From Fidelibacterota bacterium (GTDB lineage Bacteria; Marinisomatota; Marinisomatia; Marinisomatales; TCS55): a stretch of DNA of 25,625 nt. Positions 9,036 to 19,000 of the stretch are shown one piece after another. Numbering within the stretch: the first letter of the stretch is position 1; each line of letters begins with the position of its first letter. A program made the position numbers and the translations under genes. The notes beneath the pieces were generated by a model that searched no databases, was not told the origin of the DNA, and saw only the letters and a program-made list of their open reading frames with translations. Location of the stretch: positions 1-25,625 of the forward strand of contig SCKQ01000034.1 of assembly GCA_004124535.1 (NCBI GenBank). The letters are read 5' to 3'.

Positions 9036-9068
9036 AAGAAGCGGCACGATTTAAAAGTGCCGCTTCTT
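9036..9068 (+). terminator. Hairpin terminator after susD
   Basis: A perfect 12-base-pair inverted repeat: AAGAAGCGGCAC at 9036-9047 pairs with GTGCCGCTTCTT at 9057-9068 across a 9-base loop, followed by a T-rich stretch (TATTATTA). It ends 39 bases before the next start codon on the same strand, so it should end or reduce transcription between susCD and the giant lipoprotein genes. It could instead act as an mRNA-stabilising or partial terminator that sets a higher susCD level. Confidence 0.85.
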
Positions 9069-9107
9069 TATTATTATCGATTAAGATAGTAACTTATTTT
9101 TCCAGCC

Positions 9108-12100
9108 ATGGGTGCTGATAATATTATCCCCAGTTGCCGTTGGATAATAATTTTTCTTTTGTTATCCTGTACGGAGAAATATCCATCCACTGAGGTGAAC
9201 AGTATGTTCACATTATTGCCTAGTGTATATACTGGAATTGACTTTGAAAATACGCTTATGGATGAAGTAGGCTTCAATGTTTTCAAGTACCGAAACTATT
9301 ATAATGGAGGTGGTGTAGCTATAGGTGATATTAATAGTGATTATTTACCAGATGTATATCTGGTTGCAAATAATAAGAGTAATAGACTGTATATAAATAA
9401 AGGGAATATGCAGTTCAAGGATGTTACAAAGGATGCCGGAGTAGCTGGTTCGCATAAATGGTCTACCGGCGTTTGCATGGTTGATATTAATGGTGATGGA
9501 CTACTGGATATATATGTTTGTAACTCAGGCAATATCAAAGGGGATTCCCGCGCAAATGAATTGTTTATTAATCAGGGATCGGAAAGTGGGGAAATCCCCA
9601 CTTTTATAGAAGCCGCAACCGATTATGGCATTGACGATAAAGGTTTTTCTACTCACGCTGCTTTTTTTGATTATGACAATGATGGCGACCTGGATCTTTA
9701 TGTGCTTAATAATGCTTTCAGGGCTATAAGCACATTTGATTTATCAAAAAATCTGCGCCATAAAAGAGATTTATATGGCGGGGATAAATTATACCGCAAC
9801 GATGGAGGATCATTTAAGGATGTTAGTGAAATTACAGGTATATATGGGAGCGTTATTGGTTTTGGGTTGGGTCTCATGGTAGCAGATATAAATAACGATA
9901 ACTGGCTGGATATTTATGTGGCCAATGATTTCTTTGAGCGGGACTATCTTTATATCAATAACCAAGATGGTACGTATAAGGAGCAGCTGGAAGAAATGAT
10001 GGAGCATGTTAGTTTATCATCAATGGGCGGCGATATTGCTGATATCAATAATGATGGATTTGTGGATATTTTTACAACGGATATGCTCCCGGAAGACGAT
10101 TTTCGATTAAAGACCACATTTACCTATGAACCATTTGAATATAAACAAAAGGAGTTGGAGTGGGGCTACTATCACCAATTATCACAAAATTCTTTTCAGT
10201 TAAATAATGGTTTTGGTTTAAGTAACAATATAACCTTTAGTGACATTGGTCTCTTTGCCGGTCTTGCGCAGACTGATTGGAGTTGGTGTACAATAATTGT
10301 GGATTTGAATAATGATGGTTTGAAAGATGTCTTCATCACCAATGGGATGTATCGTGATGTTACCGACCAGGATTACCTTGATTTTTTAAGACAGGATGAA
10401 AATATCCAGAAAGTTCTAAGAGGTGATTTTATAGATATTCCTGAACTTATAAGAAAAATCCCATCCACAAAACTCTCTAATTATGCATTCCAGAATAATG
10501 GAGATCTGACATTTGTTAATCAAGCAAAGATATGGGGCTTGGATAGTCCAAGCTTTTCGAACGGTGCCGCTTATGGAGACTTAGATGGCGATGGTGATAA
10601 TGATTTAATCATTAATAATGTTAATCAAGCAGCTTTTGTATATCGCAATGAAACTGATAACTTTACGGATAACCACTATTTAAAAGTAAAGTTAGTTGGC
10701 GAAGGCATGAATACTTATGCCATCGGGGCGAAGGTTTCCGTCCAATGTAACAACCAGCAAATATTTGTCTATGAACTTATGCCAATGAAAGTATTCCAGT
10801 CATCTGTTGATTATGTTCTTACTATTGGTTTAGGGGAAAATAATCTTGTAGACACGTTGGTTGTCGATTGGCCGGACGGTACTCAGATAAAATTAGATAA
10901 TATTCAGGCAAATCAATCAGTTACTCTGTACCAGAAAGATGCACAGCCCTATTATAGGAAATTACCTAAGAAGGTGAAACCGTTACTAAAGGAAATTACC
11001 GCTACTTTTCCCGTCCAATACCAGCATGTAGAGAACCACTTCATTGATTTTCACAGAGAGCCGCTCATTCCACATATGTTATCTAATGAAGGTCCCAAGA
11101 TGACTACTGGAGATGTTAATGGTGATGGATTAGAGGATTTATTTATTGGCGGTGCCAAAGGTTCTCCAGGGCAATTACTGATCCAAACAGACTCTGGATC
11201 ATTCATCAGCACTAATGAACAATTGTTGATAGAAGGAGCAATTTCAGAAGATATTGGCTCAGCTTTTTTTGACGCTGATGGCGATGGTGATTTAGATCTA
11301 TATGTTGTCAGTGGCGGTAATGAATACTCAACGCGAGCGCCGGCACTACTTGATAGGCTTTATTTGAATAATGGTATGGGATCTTTTAATCAGTCCACTG
11401 CCACATTACCGCATATATATGCCAGCGGTTCTTGTGTTGCGCCCGCTGATTTTGATAACGATGGTGATATAGATTTATTTTTAGGCAGTCGTAGTGTGCC
11501 GTGGAAATATGGGTTGACACCCACCAGCTATTTACTCGAAAATGATGGTGTTGGAAATTTTCATATTGTTACTGACGATTATAATCCCCAACTAGCTACA
11601 GTAGGTATGGTGACCGATGCTGATTGGATCGATTATGACAATGATGAGGACTTGGATTTGATTATTGTTGGGGAATGGATGCCGGTGACTGTTTTTCAGA
11701 ATAATGGAACCTATCTACTCGATGTAACAGCAAAGGTGGGGTTAGGGGAATCCAACGGTTGGTGGAATTGTATTTTAACAGATGATATCAATGGTGATGG
11801 GTATCTGGATTTGGTCGTTGGTAATTTGGGAAAAAACTCTAAGATTTGGGCGTCTGAATCGGAACCCGCTACCATTTATATTGGGGACTTTGATCATAAT
11901 GGCCTGACAGAGCAAATAATTTGTTATTACAAAAACGGCAAAAGCTACCCGATGGTATTAAGGCCTGAACTCATAAAACAAATTCCTATGTTGAAAGATC
12001 AATTTCCCACACATGCTGATTATGCCGGAAAACAGATAACAGATATTTTCACAGTGGATCAGTTGAAAAATGCAATAACGAAAAATGCCTATATATTTGC

Positions 12101-12470
12101 TAATTCAATTTTTTATGGTAACGAAACCGGAACCTTTAGATACCAACCACTCCCTGCCGAAGCACAATTTTCGCCAGTGTATGCTATTATGTCCGGGGAT
12201 TTTAATTCTGATGGCTGGAAAGATTTATTATTGGGCGGAAATTTTTATGGGGTAAACCCTCAACGTGGTCGTTACGATGCCAGTCACGGCATTATACTAA
12301 TTGGAGATGGATCAAACGGGTTTATTCCTATGTCTATTCAGGAAAGTGGCTTGAATGTTACGGGTCAGGTAAGGGATATAATTTCAATTACATATCAACA
12401 GGGTCGTGAGGCTATTTTGTTTGCAAAGAATAATGACAAGATCCAAGTATATACAGTTGCTAATAATTGA
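9108..12470 (+). CDS. Giant FG-GAP/VCBS double-propeller lipoprotein with ASPIC/UnbV domain
   Basis: A 1120-residue predicted lipoprotein. The start is ATG 9108 with no clear SD. The hydrophobic segment WIIIFLLLSC ends in a lipobox with Cys21; the acidic Asp4 ahead of it is unusual. Residues about 35-500 form a first FG-GAP/VCBS propeller with repeated calcium-loop motifs (DINGDGLLDIYV, DYDNDGDLDLYV, DINNDGFVDIF). An ASPIC/UnbV domain follows at about 538-612 (GAKVSVQ through DTLVVDWPDGTQ). A second propeller fills about 650-1115 (DVNGDGLEDLFIGG, DFDNDGDIDLFLGSRS). Such propellers usually bind ligands or partner proteins; no catalytic site is visible. It lies between susCD and the TPR-propeller gene and is a paralogue of the gene at 16064-19480. 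A surface capture role beside SusCD is inference. Confidence 0.9.
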   Translation: MGADNIIPSCRWIIIFLLLSCTEKYPSTEVNSMFTLLPSVYTGIDFENTLMDEVGFNVFKYRNYYNGGGVAIGDINSDYLPDVYLVANNKSNRLYINKGNMQFKDVTKDAGVAGSHKWSTGVCMVDINGDGLLDIYVCNSGNIKGDSRANELFINQGSESGEIPTFIEAATDYGIDDKGFSTHAAFFDYDNDGDLDLYVLNNAFRAISTFDLSKNLRHKRDLYGGDKLYRNDGGSFKDVSEITGIYGSVIGFGLGLMVADINNDNWLDIYVANDFFERDYLYINNQDGTYKEQLEEMMEHVSLSSMGGDIADINNDGFVDIFTTDMLPEDDFRLKTTFTYEPFEYKQKELEWGYYHQLSQNSFQLNNGFGLSNNITFSDIGLFAGLAQTDWSWCTIIVDLNNDGLKDVFITNGMYRDVTDQDYLDFLRQDENIQKVLRGDFIDIPELIRKIPSTKLSNYAFQNNGDLTFVNQAKIWGLDSPSFSNGAAYGDLDGDGDNDLIINNVNQAAFVYRNETDNFTDNHYLKVKLVGEGMNTYAIGAKVSVQCNNQQIFVYELMPMKVFQSSVDYVLTIGLGENNLVDTLVVDWPDGTQIKLDNIQANQSVTLYQKDAQPYYRKLPKKVKPLLKEITATFPVQYQHVENHFIDFHREPLIPHMLSNEGPKMTTGDVNGDGLEDLFIGGAKGSPGQLLIQTDSGSFISTNEQLLIEGAISEDIGSAFFDADGDGDLDLYVVSGGNEYSTRAPALLDRLYLNNGMGSFNQSTATLPHIYASGSCVAPADFDNDGDIDLFLGSRSVPWKYGLTPTSYLLENDGVGNFHIVTDDYNPQLATVGMVTDADWIDYDNDEDLDLIIVGEWMPVTVFQNNGTYLLDVTAKVGLGESNGWWNCILTDDINGDGYLDLVVGNLGKNSKIWASESEPATIYIGDFDHNGLTEQIICYYKNGKSYPMVLRPELIKQIPMLKDQFPTHADYAGKQITDIFTVDQLKNAITKNAYIFANSIFYGNETGTFRYQPLPAEAQFSPVYAIMSGDFNSDGWKDLLLGGNFYGVNPQRGRYDASHGIILIGDGSNGFIPMSIQESGLNVTGQVRDIISITYQQGREAILFAKNNDKIQVYTVANN

Positions 12471-12500
12471 ATTACTCGTATTAAATAAGTGGATACGTTA

Positions 12501-15500
12501 ATGAGAAAATTTCTTCTGGTATTATTTTTATTCTTATTGTTCTTCATTGGCTGTGAGCGCCAGATAGCGGTCGATCAGAAAACATTCGAACAAATGGTAT
12601 CTCACCGCAGCCTTGGCTTGGCGTACTTGGAAGAAGAAAGATACTCTGCCGCTGCTGAAGAATTTCGAAATCTAATAACAATTGCGCCCAAGGAACCCTT
12701 AGGATATGCGAATCTTGGTTTGACATATTTGCGCATGTCCGAGGAATTTGAAAACGCTGAAAAATGGTTGCAAAAGGCAATAGTTATAGAGCCCGACCAC
12801 CCGGAGATACGTTTCCTGCTTGCGAAAGTCTATGAGCTCACAGATCGCGAACCGCTGGCCATCAACATATTAGAGGAAACATTATCCAAGCACCCCAATC
12901 ATATACTGACATTGTACCAGCTAGTACAATTCTATACCCATAAGCAAACCCCTATTCTCGTTGCTAAGGCAGAGAAGTATTTAATAAAAATTGTTAATTC
13001 ACTGCCGGCAAATTTAGTTGCCCAGCTTAAGCTGATAGAATTATTGATTAAAAACAGTAAACCCGGTAACGCCATATATTATATGGAAACCATTCGCCAA
13101 GTGCTACCGCAATTACCAAAAGAATCACTGGATATATTTCAAAACAGTTTGGAACTGCTGTATAATGGAAATGCAGAACAATCCTATGTTCCAGTCCTCA
13201 TGTTTCATAATCTGATGAAACCAACTTCCTACTACAAAGCGGGAATTACAGAGTTGCGTGGTACAGACAGTCCTATTGCTAGTGCACCTATTTACCGCTT
13301 TATTCGTACTGTATTGCCAGCCAGTGATGAACCATCTCAAATACCCAATATACTAACTTTCACTACAGTTACTGATGCCAGTGGCTTAAGTATTATTCCA
13401 CCGGGTGATTCTTCTGATCATAATGATAACAACGTTTCAATAATTTTCACTCTGGGCGATTATGATGCTGATGGTGATCAGGATTTATTCGTATCTACAT
13501 GGTCCGCCAATACGAATACCAGCTGTCAATATTTGTTCACCAATGATCACGGAGTATTTTCTGATATTGCAACTGCATCAGGCATCACCCATTCAGCAAG
13601 GGATATTTTTGCTTTATTTGCTGATTATGATAACGATGGATATCTTGATTTATTTTTAACCAATACCAATGGAAACAAGCTTTATAAGAATTCAGGAGAG
13701 GGTTCGTTTCATCCTGTAAGTACAGCCATGGACATGCGTATAGATTTTAATGGCGCGGCAGCAGTATTTGCAGATTTGGATTTGGAGGGCGATCTAGATT
13801 TGTTCATTGCTACTGATTCTGAAAATCAATTATATCGTAATAATTCAGATGGTACATTTACTGAGATTGGGCAAGACGCAGGTGTTAGCGGAACAAGTGT
13901 TCCCAGTCGGGATATTGTGTTTGGAGATTTTGATGATGACGGAGATATTGATCTTTTTGTATTAAATCAAGATGGGAGTAATCGGTACTATGATAATTTG
14001 CGCCAGGGTTATTTTCGTGATATTACACAAAATACTGGATTGATCACCAGCGGTACGCCTGGTGCCGTAGTTGCTGGGGATTATAATAATGATGGGTCCG
14101 TAGATCTGTTTATCACAGACCTGGCGGGAAAGGACCATGCATTATATTATAATCTTGGCGATGGAAAATTTGAGTCGGATTTCAAATGGAACAATGCTAA
14201 AAAAAGTATCCGGAAAATATATGGCCATGATGCTGTATTTCTTGATGCCGATAATGATGGGTTTTTAGACCTGTTAATCGCAGGAAGCACAGATGATCAG
14301 CAAGGACAAGAATCGGGTCTACGGTTATTATATAATAATGGCTCCGGACCATTTCTCGATGCCTCATCTTTGCTTCCTGGAAATCTGGGATCCATCGACC
14401 AGGTAGAGGTTGCTGATTTTGACAACGATGGAGATGTAGATATTTTCCTGGCCACCAGCCGGGGTCAAATTCAATTGCTGCGCAACGATGGCGGCAATAT
14501 AAATAATTTTTTAAATATCCGATTGGCAGGTTTGCGTACTGGCAGCAGTAAGAATAATTATTTTGGGATTGGGGCCAAGGTGGAAGTCAAGGCAGGAGAC
14601 TTATATCAGGTGCGTTATATGGACCAGCCGACAGCACATTTTGGATTGGGGAATAGGGATGGTGCCGATGTTGTACGGGTGTTGTGGAGTAATGGCGTAC
14701 CCCAGAACCGCTTTAAGCCGGAACGAAACCAGACAATTGTGGAAACCCAGTTTTTGAAAGGATCCTGCCCTTATCTATTTGCTTGGAATGGTACTGAATA
14801 TGTTTTTGTGACGGACGTATTGTGGCCCAGCGCACTGGGAATGCCGCTGGGTATCATGGCGGGCGAACCACTATATGCCTTTCCTAACTCAACTGATGAA
14901 TATCTCATGATGCCCGGAGAGAAAGTCCACGCCAAAGATGGCAAATATGCCTTGCAATTCACTACTGAATTGTGGGAAAGCCCCTATTTGGATAATATCA
15001 ATTTGGTTGTCTTAGATCACCCTGAAAGTGTGGATGTATATATTAATGAAACATTCATACCGCCGCCCTACCCGCCATTACGTATTTACAGTGTGGCCAA
15101 CAAATACTTACCCCTATCTGCTGTGGATCAATTGGGCAATGATTTGCGCAATACTGTGTTGGACCAGGATCAAGAATACACGATGCATTTAACACCGGCT
15201 ACATATCAGGGAATTACAGAACTGCACGATCTGATTTTGGATTTTGGCGATCTCGACCATGCCGATTCGATCTTTTTGTTCCTGCAGGGCTGGTTGTTCC
15301 CCACAGATGCCAGTATCAATGTGAACATATCCCAAGCCAGTGTAACCAGTCTCATCTTTCCCCAGCTGCAGGTAGTAAATCAAGACGGGAACTGGGAGAC
15401 GGTAATTGACAATCTTGGTTTCCCAAAAGGGAAAAATAAAACCATGATTGTTGATCTTACTGAGAGATTTATAGCAGCTGATTATCGAGTTCGTATCCGT

Positions 15501-16067
15501 ACAAATATGCAAATTTATTGGGATCATATTTTTATGGCCACCGATGTGACCAACAAGGATCTTGCAGTGGTCAGTCTACAGCCTACTTCAGCAGATCTTC
15601 ATTACCGCGGTTTTTCCACGGTTTCCCGGAAAGATTTCAGCAGTCCGCACATCCCGGACTATTACGATATAACTACGGGTCAGAAATGGCGTGATCTCAC
15701 TGGTACGTACACGAGGTATGGTGATGTATTACCGTTATTACTGGAATCAGATAGTAAATATGTAATTATGAATGCTGGTGATGAAGTTTCACTAGAGTTT
15801 ATAGCTGCTGATCTGCCGGACTTACCTGAAAACTGGCGTAGGGATTTTTTATTTTATAATGATGGCTGGTTGAAAGACGGTGATTTGAACACTGCTCACG
15901 GACAGACGGTTGAACCTTTACCGTTCCATGGCATGACAGCCTATCCTTATGGCCCAGATGATGCATACCCTGAAAACAAGGATTTTAAAGATTATATGAG
16001 CACGTATAACACCAGGCAGATTAAAACGGAGTCATTTAAACAGTTTCTCCGCCAGACATCCAAATAA
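12501..16067 (+). CDS. TPR + FG-GAP/VCBS propeller + UnbV lipoprotein with large C-terminal domain
   Basis: About 1188 residues from ATG 12501; an in-frame GTG at 12489 would add four residues. ATG is preferred because MRKF directly starts the signal peptide, with lipobox FFIGC. In order: TPR units (about 30-230, for example SLGLAYLEEERYSAAAEEF); a linker; an FG-GAP/VCBS propeller (about 285-660, repeated D-x-D-x-DG loops such as DYDADGDQDLFV and DFDDDGDIDLFV); a shortened UnbV domain (about 665-750, GAKVEVKAGDLYQV then HFGLG and VVRVLWSNG); then some 430 residues opening with CPYLFAWNGTEYVFVTD. That C-terminal part matches no family I can name with certainty, though similar tails occur in other TPR/UnbV proteins. 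It starts 30 bases after the previous gene. A surface or periplasmic scaffold role is inferred. Confidence 0.88.
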   Translation: MRKFLLVLFLFLLFFIGCERQIAVDQKTFEQMVSHRSLGLAYLEEERYSAAAEEFRNLITIAPKEPLGYANLGLTYLRMSEEFENAEKWLQKAIVIEPDHPEIRFLLAKVYELTDREPLAINILEETLSKHPNHILTLYQLVQFYTHKQTPILVAKAEKYLIKIVNSLPANLVAQLKLIELLIKNSKPGNAIYYMETIRQVLPQLPKESLDIFQNSLELLYNGNAEQSYVPVLMFHNLMKPTSYYKAGITELRGTDSPIASAPIYRFIRTVLPASDEPSQIPNILTFTTVTDASGLSIIPPGDSSDHNDNNVSIIFTLGDYDADGDQDLFVSTWSANTNTSCQYLFTNDHGVFSDIATASGITHSARDIFALFADYDNDGYLDLFLTNTNGNKLYKNSGEGSFHPVSTAMDMRIDFNGAAAVFADLDLEGDLDLFIATDSENQLYRNNSDGTFTEIGQDAGVSGTSVPSRDIVFGDFDDDGDIDLFVLNQDGSNRYYDNLRQGYFRDITQNTGLITSGTPGAVVAGDYNNDGSVDLFITDLAGKDHALYYNLGDGKFESDFKWNNAKKSIRKIYGHDAVFLDADNDGFLDLLIAGSTDDQQGQESGLRLLYNNGSGPFLDASSLLPGNLGSIDQVEVADFDNDGDVDIFLATSRGQIQLLRNDGGNINNFLNIRLAGLRTGSSKNNYFGIGAKVEVKAGDLYQVRYMDQPTAHFGLGNRDGADVVRVLWSNGVPQNRFKPERNQTIVETQFLKGSCPYLFAWNGTEYVFVTDVLWPSALGMPLGIMAGEPLYAFPNSTDEYLMMPGEKVHAKDGKYALQFTTELWESPYLDNINLVVLDHPESVDVYINETFIPPPYPPLRIYSVANKYLPLSAVDQLGNDLRNTVLDQDQEYTMHLTPATYQGITELHDLILDFGDLDHADSIFLFLQGWLFPTDASINVNISQASVTSLIFPQLQVVNQDGNWETVIDNLGFPKGKNKTMIVDLTERFIAADYRVRIRTNMQIYWDHIFMATDVTNKDLAVVSLQPTSADLHYRGFSTVSRKDFSSPHIPDYYDITTGQKWRDLTGTYTRYGDVLPLLLESDSKYVIMNAGDEVSLEFIAADLPDLPENWRRDFLFYNDGWLKDGDLNTAHGQTVEPLPFHGMTAYPYGPDDAYPENKDFKDYMSTYNTRQIKTESFKQFLRQTSK

Positions 16068-19000
16068 ACAAGACGATTATTATTATCAGGTACTTTCTTT
16101 TCTTCATACCGCTAGGAATTGTTTTTTTATTGCAGGTATGCAGTAAACCCGAACCCATTCAACGATTATTTATAAGTCTTTCACCAACGGTAACAAACAT
16201 CACTTTTGAAAACAACCTTGAGGAAGAAGGATTATTCAATAGTATCAACTACCTCTATTTTTATGATGGCGGCGGTGTAGCGGTCGGGGATATTAACAAT
16301 GATGGGTTAGCCGATATATATTTTACCTCAAACATGTATACCAATCATCTGTACTTGAATAAAGGCGATTTTCATTTTGAGGATATTTCTCAAAAAGCTG
16401 GTGTCTACGGCGGTATGGAGGGGTGGACCACGGGTGTAACAATGGCCGATGTGAACGGAGATGGGTTTCTTGATATCTATGTTTGTTATTCCAACTTATT
16501 TGATAAACAGGGAGCGAACCTTCTTTTCATCAATAATGGCGACCTCACCTTTACTGAAAGGGCTACAGAATATGGCCTTGATTTTAAAGGGCTTTCCAGG
16601 CAAGCAGCTTTCTTTGACTATGATTTGGATAATGATCTGGATATGTTTCTGTTGAACCACTCCATCCATTCAAAGGGCACCTATGGTCACATAGAACTAC
16701 GGAATAAAAGAGACATGGAAGCTGGAGACAAGCTTTATAGAAATGATAATGGTCACTTTGTAGATGCAACTGCAGAATCAGGGATTTATGAAAGCATTTT
16801 GGGTTATGGATTAGGTGTAGCCATAGGAGACATTAATTGGGATGGATACCCTGATATCTATGTTTCAAATGATTTTCATGAAGACGATTACCTGTATTAC
16901 AATAATGGAAACGGTACCTTTTCAGAAGCATTAAGATCATCAGTTGGGCATACGAGCAGAGCCTCTATGGGCAATGACTTGGCTGATATGAATAATGATG
17001 GTTTATTGGACGTTATTGTCATGGATATGATGCCGGAACGGGAAGACATTCGAAAATCATCGGTGTTTGCTGATCCATTTAATATTGATTATGTAAAACA
17101 ACGATTTGGCTATCATTTTCAATATCGCCGAAATACATTGCTTCTGAATCGGGGTAACGCATTAAAACTTATTCCCGGGACAAACACCGCCTTTAATCTG
17201 TTTAGTGAAATTGGTCAACTTGCTGGCATTCATGCGACTGACTGGAGCTGGGCGCCACTTTTTGTAGACTTGGATAATGACGGTCATAAAGATCTGTTTG
17301 TCAGTAACGGGATTTATAGGCGACCAAACGATTTAGATTACCTAGACCATATAAAGAAAAACGAGGTTCAATTGGAATTAAATTCACGAAAATTTCAATC
17401 CATGCCCGCTCCAATAGACAGTGATAAGCTTGCGGAAATTCTTCAATATGCACCAAGCGTTCCGTTGCCGAATTATATCTTTCAATCACAGGGTGACCTG
17501 TCTTACATAAATCGTGCCAAAGAATGGGGGCTTGCCGATCCGGGATTTTCAAGCGGGGCGGCATATGCAGATTTTAATAATGATGGCGGTATGGATCTGG
17601 TAGTAAATAATACCAATGGACCTGCCGCTATATATAAAAACCTTATTTATTTAGATAACCCTGATTCATTAGATAACAATAATTATATAAAAATACAGTT
17701 GATAGGCAAAGGTTTGAACACTCATGGAATTGGTTCCAAGGTATTGATATACACTAATGAAAAAACGTTTTTTCAGGAGTTAATGGCAACCAGGGGATTT
17801 CAATCGGCTGTGGAACCGGTTCTTAATTTTGGCTTGGGTAATGCAAAAACGATTGATTCCTTAAGAGTGATTTGGTCCACGGGCGAACACCAGTTATTAT
17901 TTAATATAAAAGCCAATCAAAGGATACGTTTATATCAAAGGAACGCCACGGCTAGCTATCCATATGAAACCAAAATAAAAACTGACAGGATGTTTCAGGA
18001 TGTTTCAGAAATATCACACATTGACTATAAACACCAGGAAAATACATTTATTGAGTACAACCGTGAGCCATTTATCCCCCATTTTTTATCTATGGAGGGC
18101 CCAGCTTTTGATGTTGCAGATATTAATAACGATGGTTTAGTTGATGTATATCTAGGCGGTGGGAAGCATCAACCGGGTGCAATTTATTTACAAAATGATT
18201 GGGGTGAGTTTAAGACAGTTATTGATTCAGTGTTTATTTGGGACAGCCACGGGGAGGGCGTAGATGCTGCCTTTTTTAATGCTAACAACGATGAATTTCC
18301 TGATCTTTATGTTGCCAAGGGAGGTAATGAGTTTTTTGCCAAAATGGAGCCGTTAAAAGATTGCCTATACTTTGGGGTTGGTAATGGCAGGTTTGTCAAA
18401 TCACAATCAGCTTTACCAGACATATATGCTAACAGCGCCTGTGTTAAACCCGCTGATATTGATCAGGATGGGGATCTTGATTTATTTGTAGGCAGCCGCT
18501 CGGTGCCCCGGGAATACGGTGTCATACCACAAAGTTATCTGTTGTTCAATGACGGTGCCGGAAATTTCACGGATGAAACGTCGACCAATGCCCCGGATAT
18601 ATCCAGGTGCGGTATGGTTACGGACGCAATCTGGATCGATTTAAACAGCGATTCTCACCAAGACCTTGTAGTGGTAGGTGAGTGGATGCCTATCCGGATA
18701 TTTTACAATTATGCTGGCAAATTGATGGAAGTCACGGAAAAATATGGGCTGAAGAATACACAGGGGTGGTGGAATACAGTATCCACGGGAGACTTTAATG
18801 AAGACGGATTTGTAGACTTAGTGGTTGGCAATCTTGGTTTAAACTCCTTTCTCAAGGCTTCAGAGAAAAAACCCATACAATTATTTATTGATGATTTCTC
18901 CGGTAATAATAAACTGGAACAAATACTGACTTATTATAACGGTTCTAAAGCTTATCCTTTAGTATCCCGGGACCTGATGATTGAAAATATCCCTTTCCTC

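Noticed and set aside
12489..12500. GTG start for the TPR-propeller gene
   Set aside because: It is possible, but ATG 12501 gives the cleaner signal peptide and neither has a clear SD. The difference is four residues.
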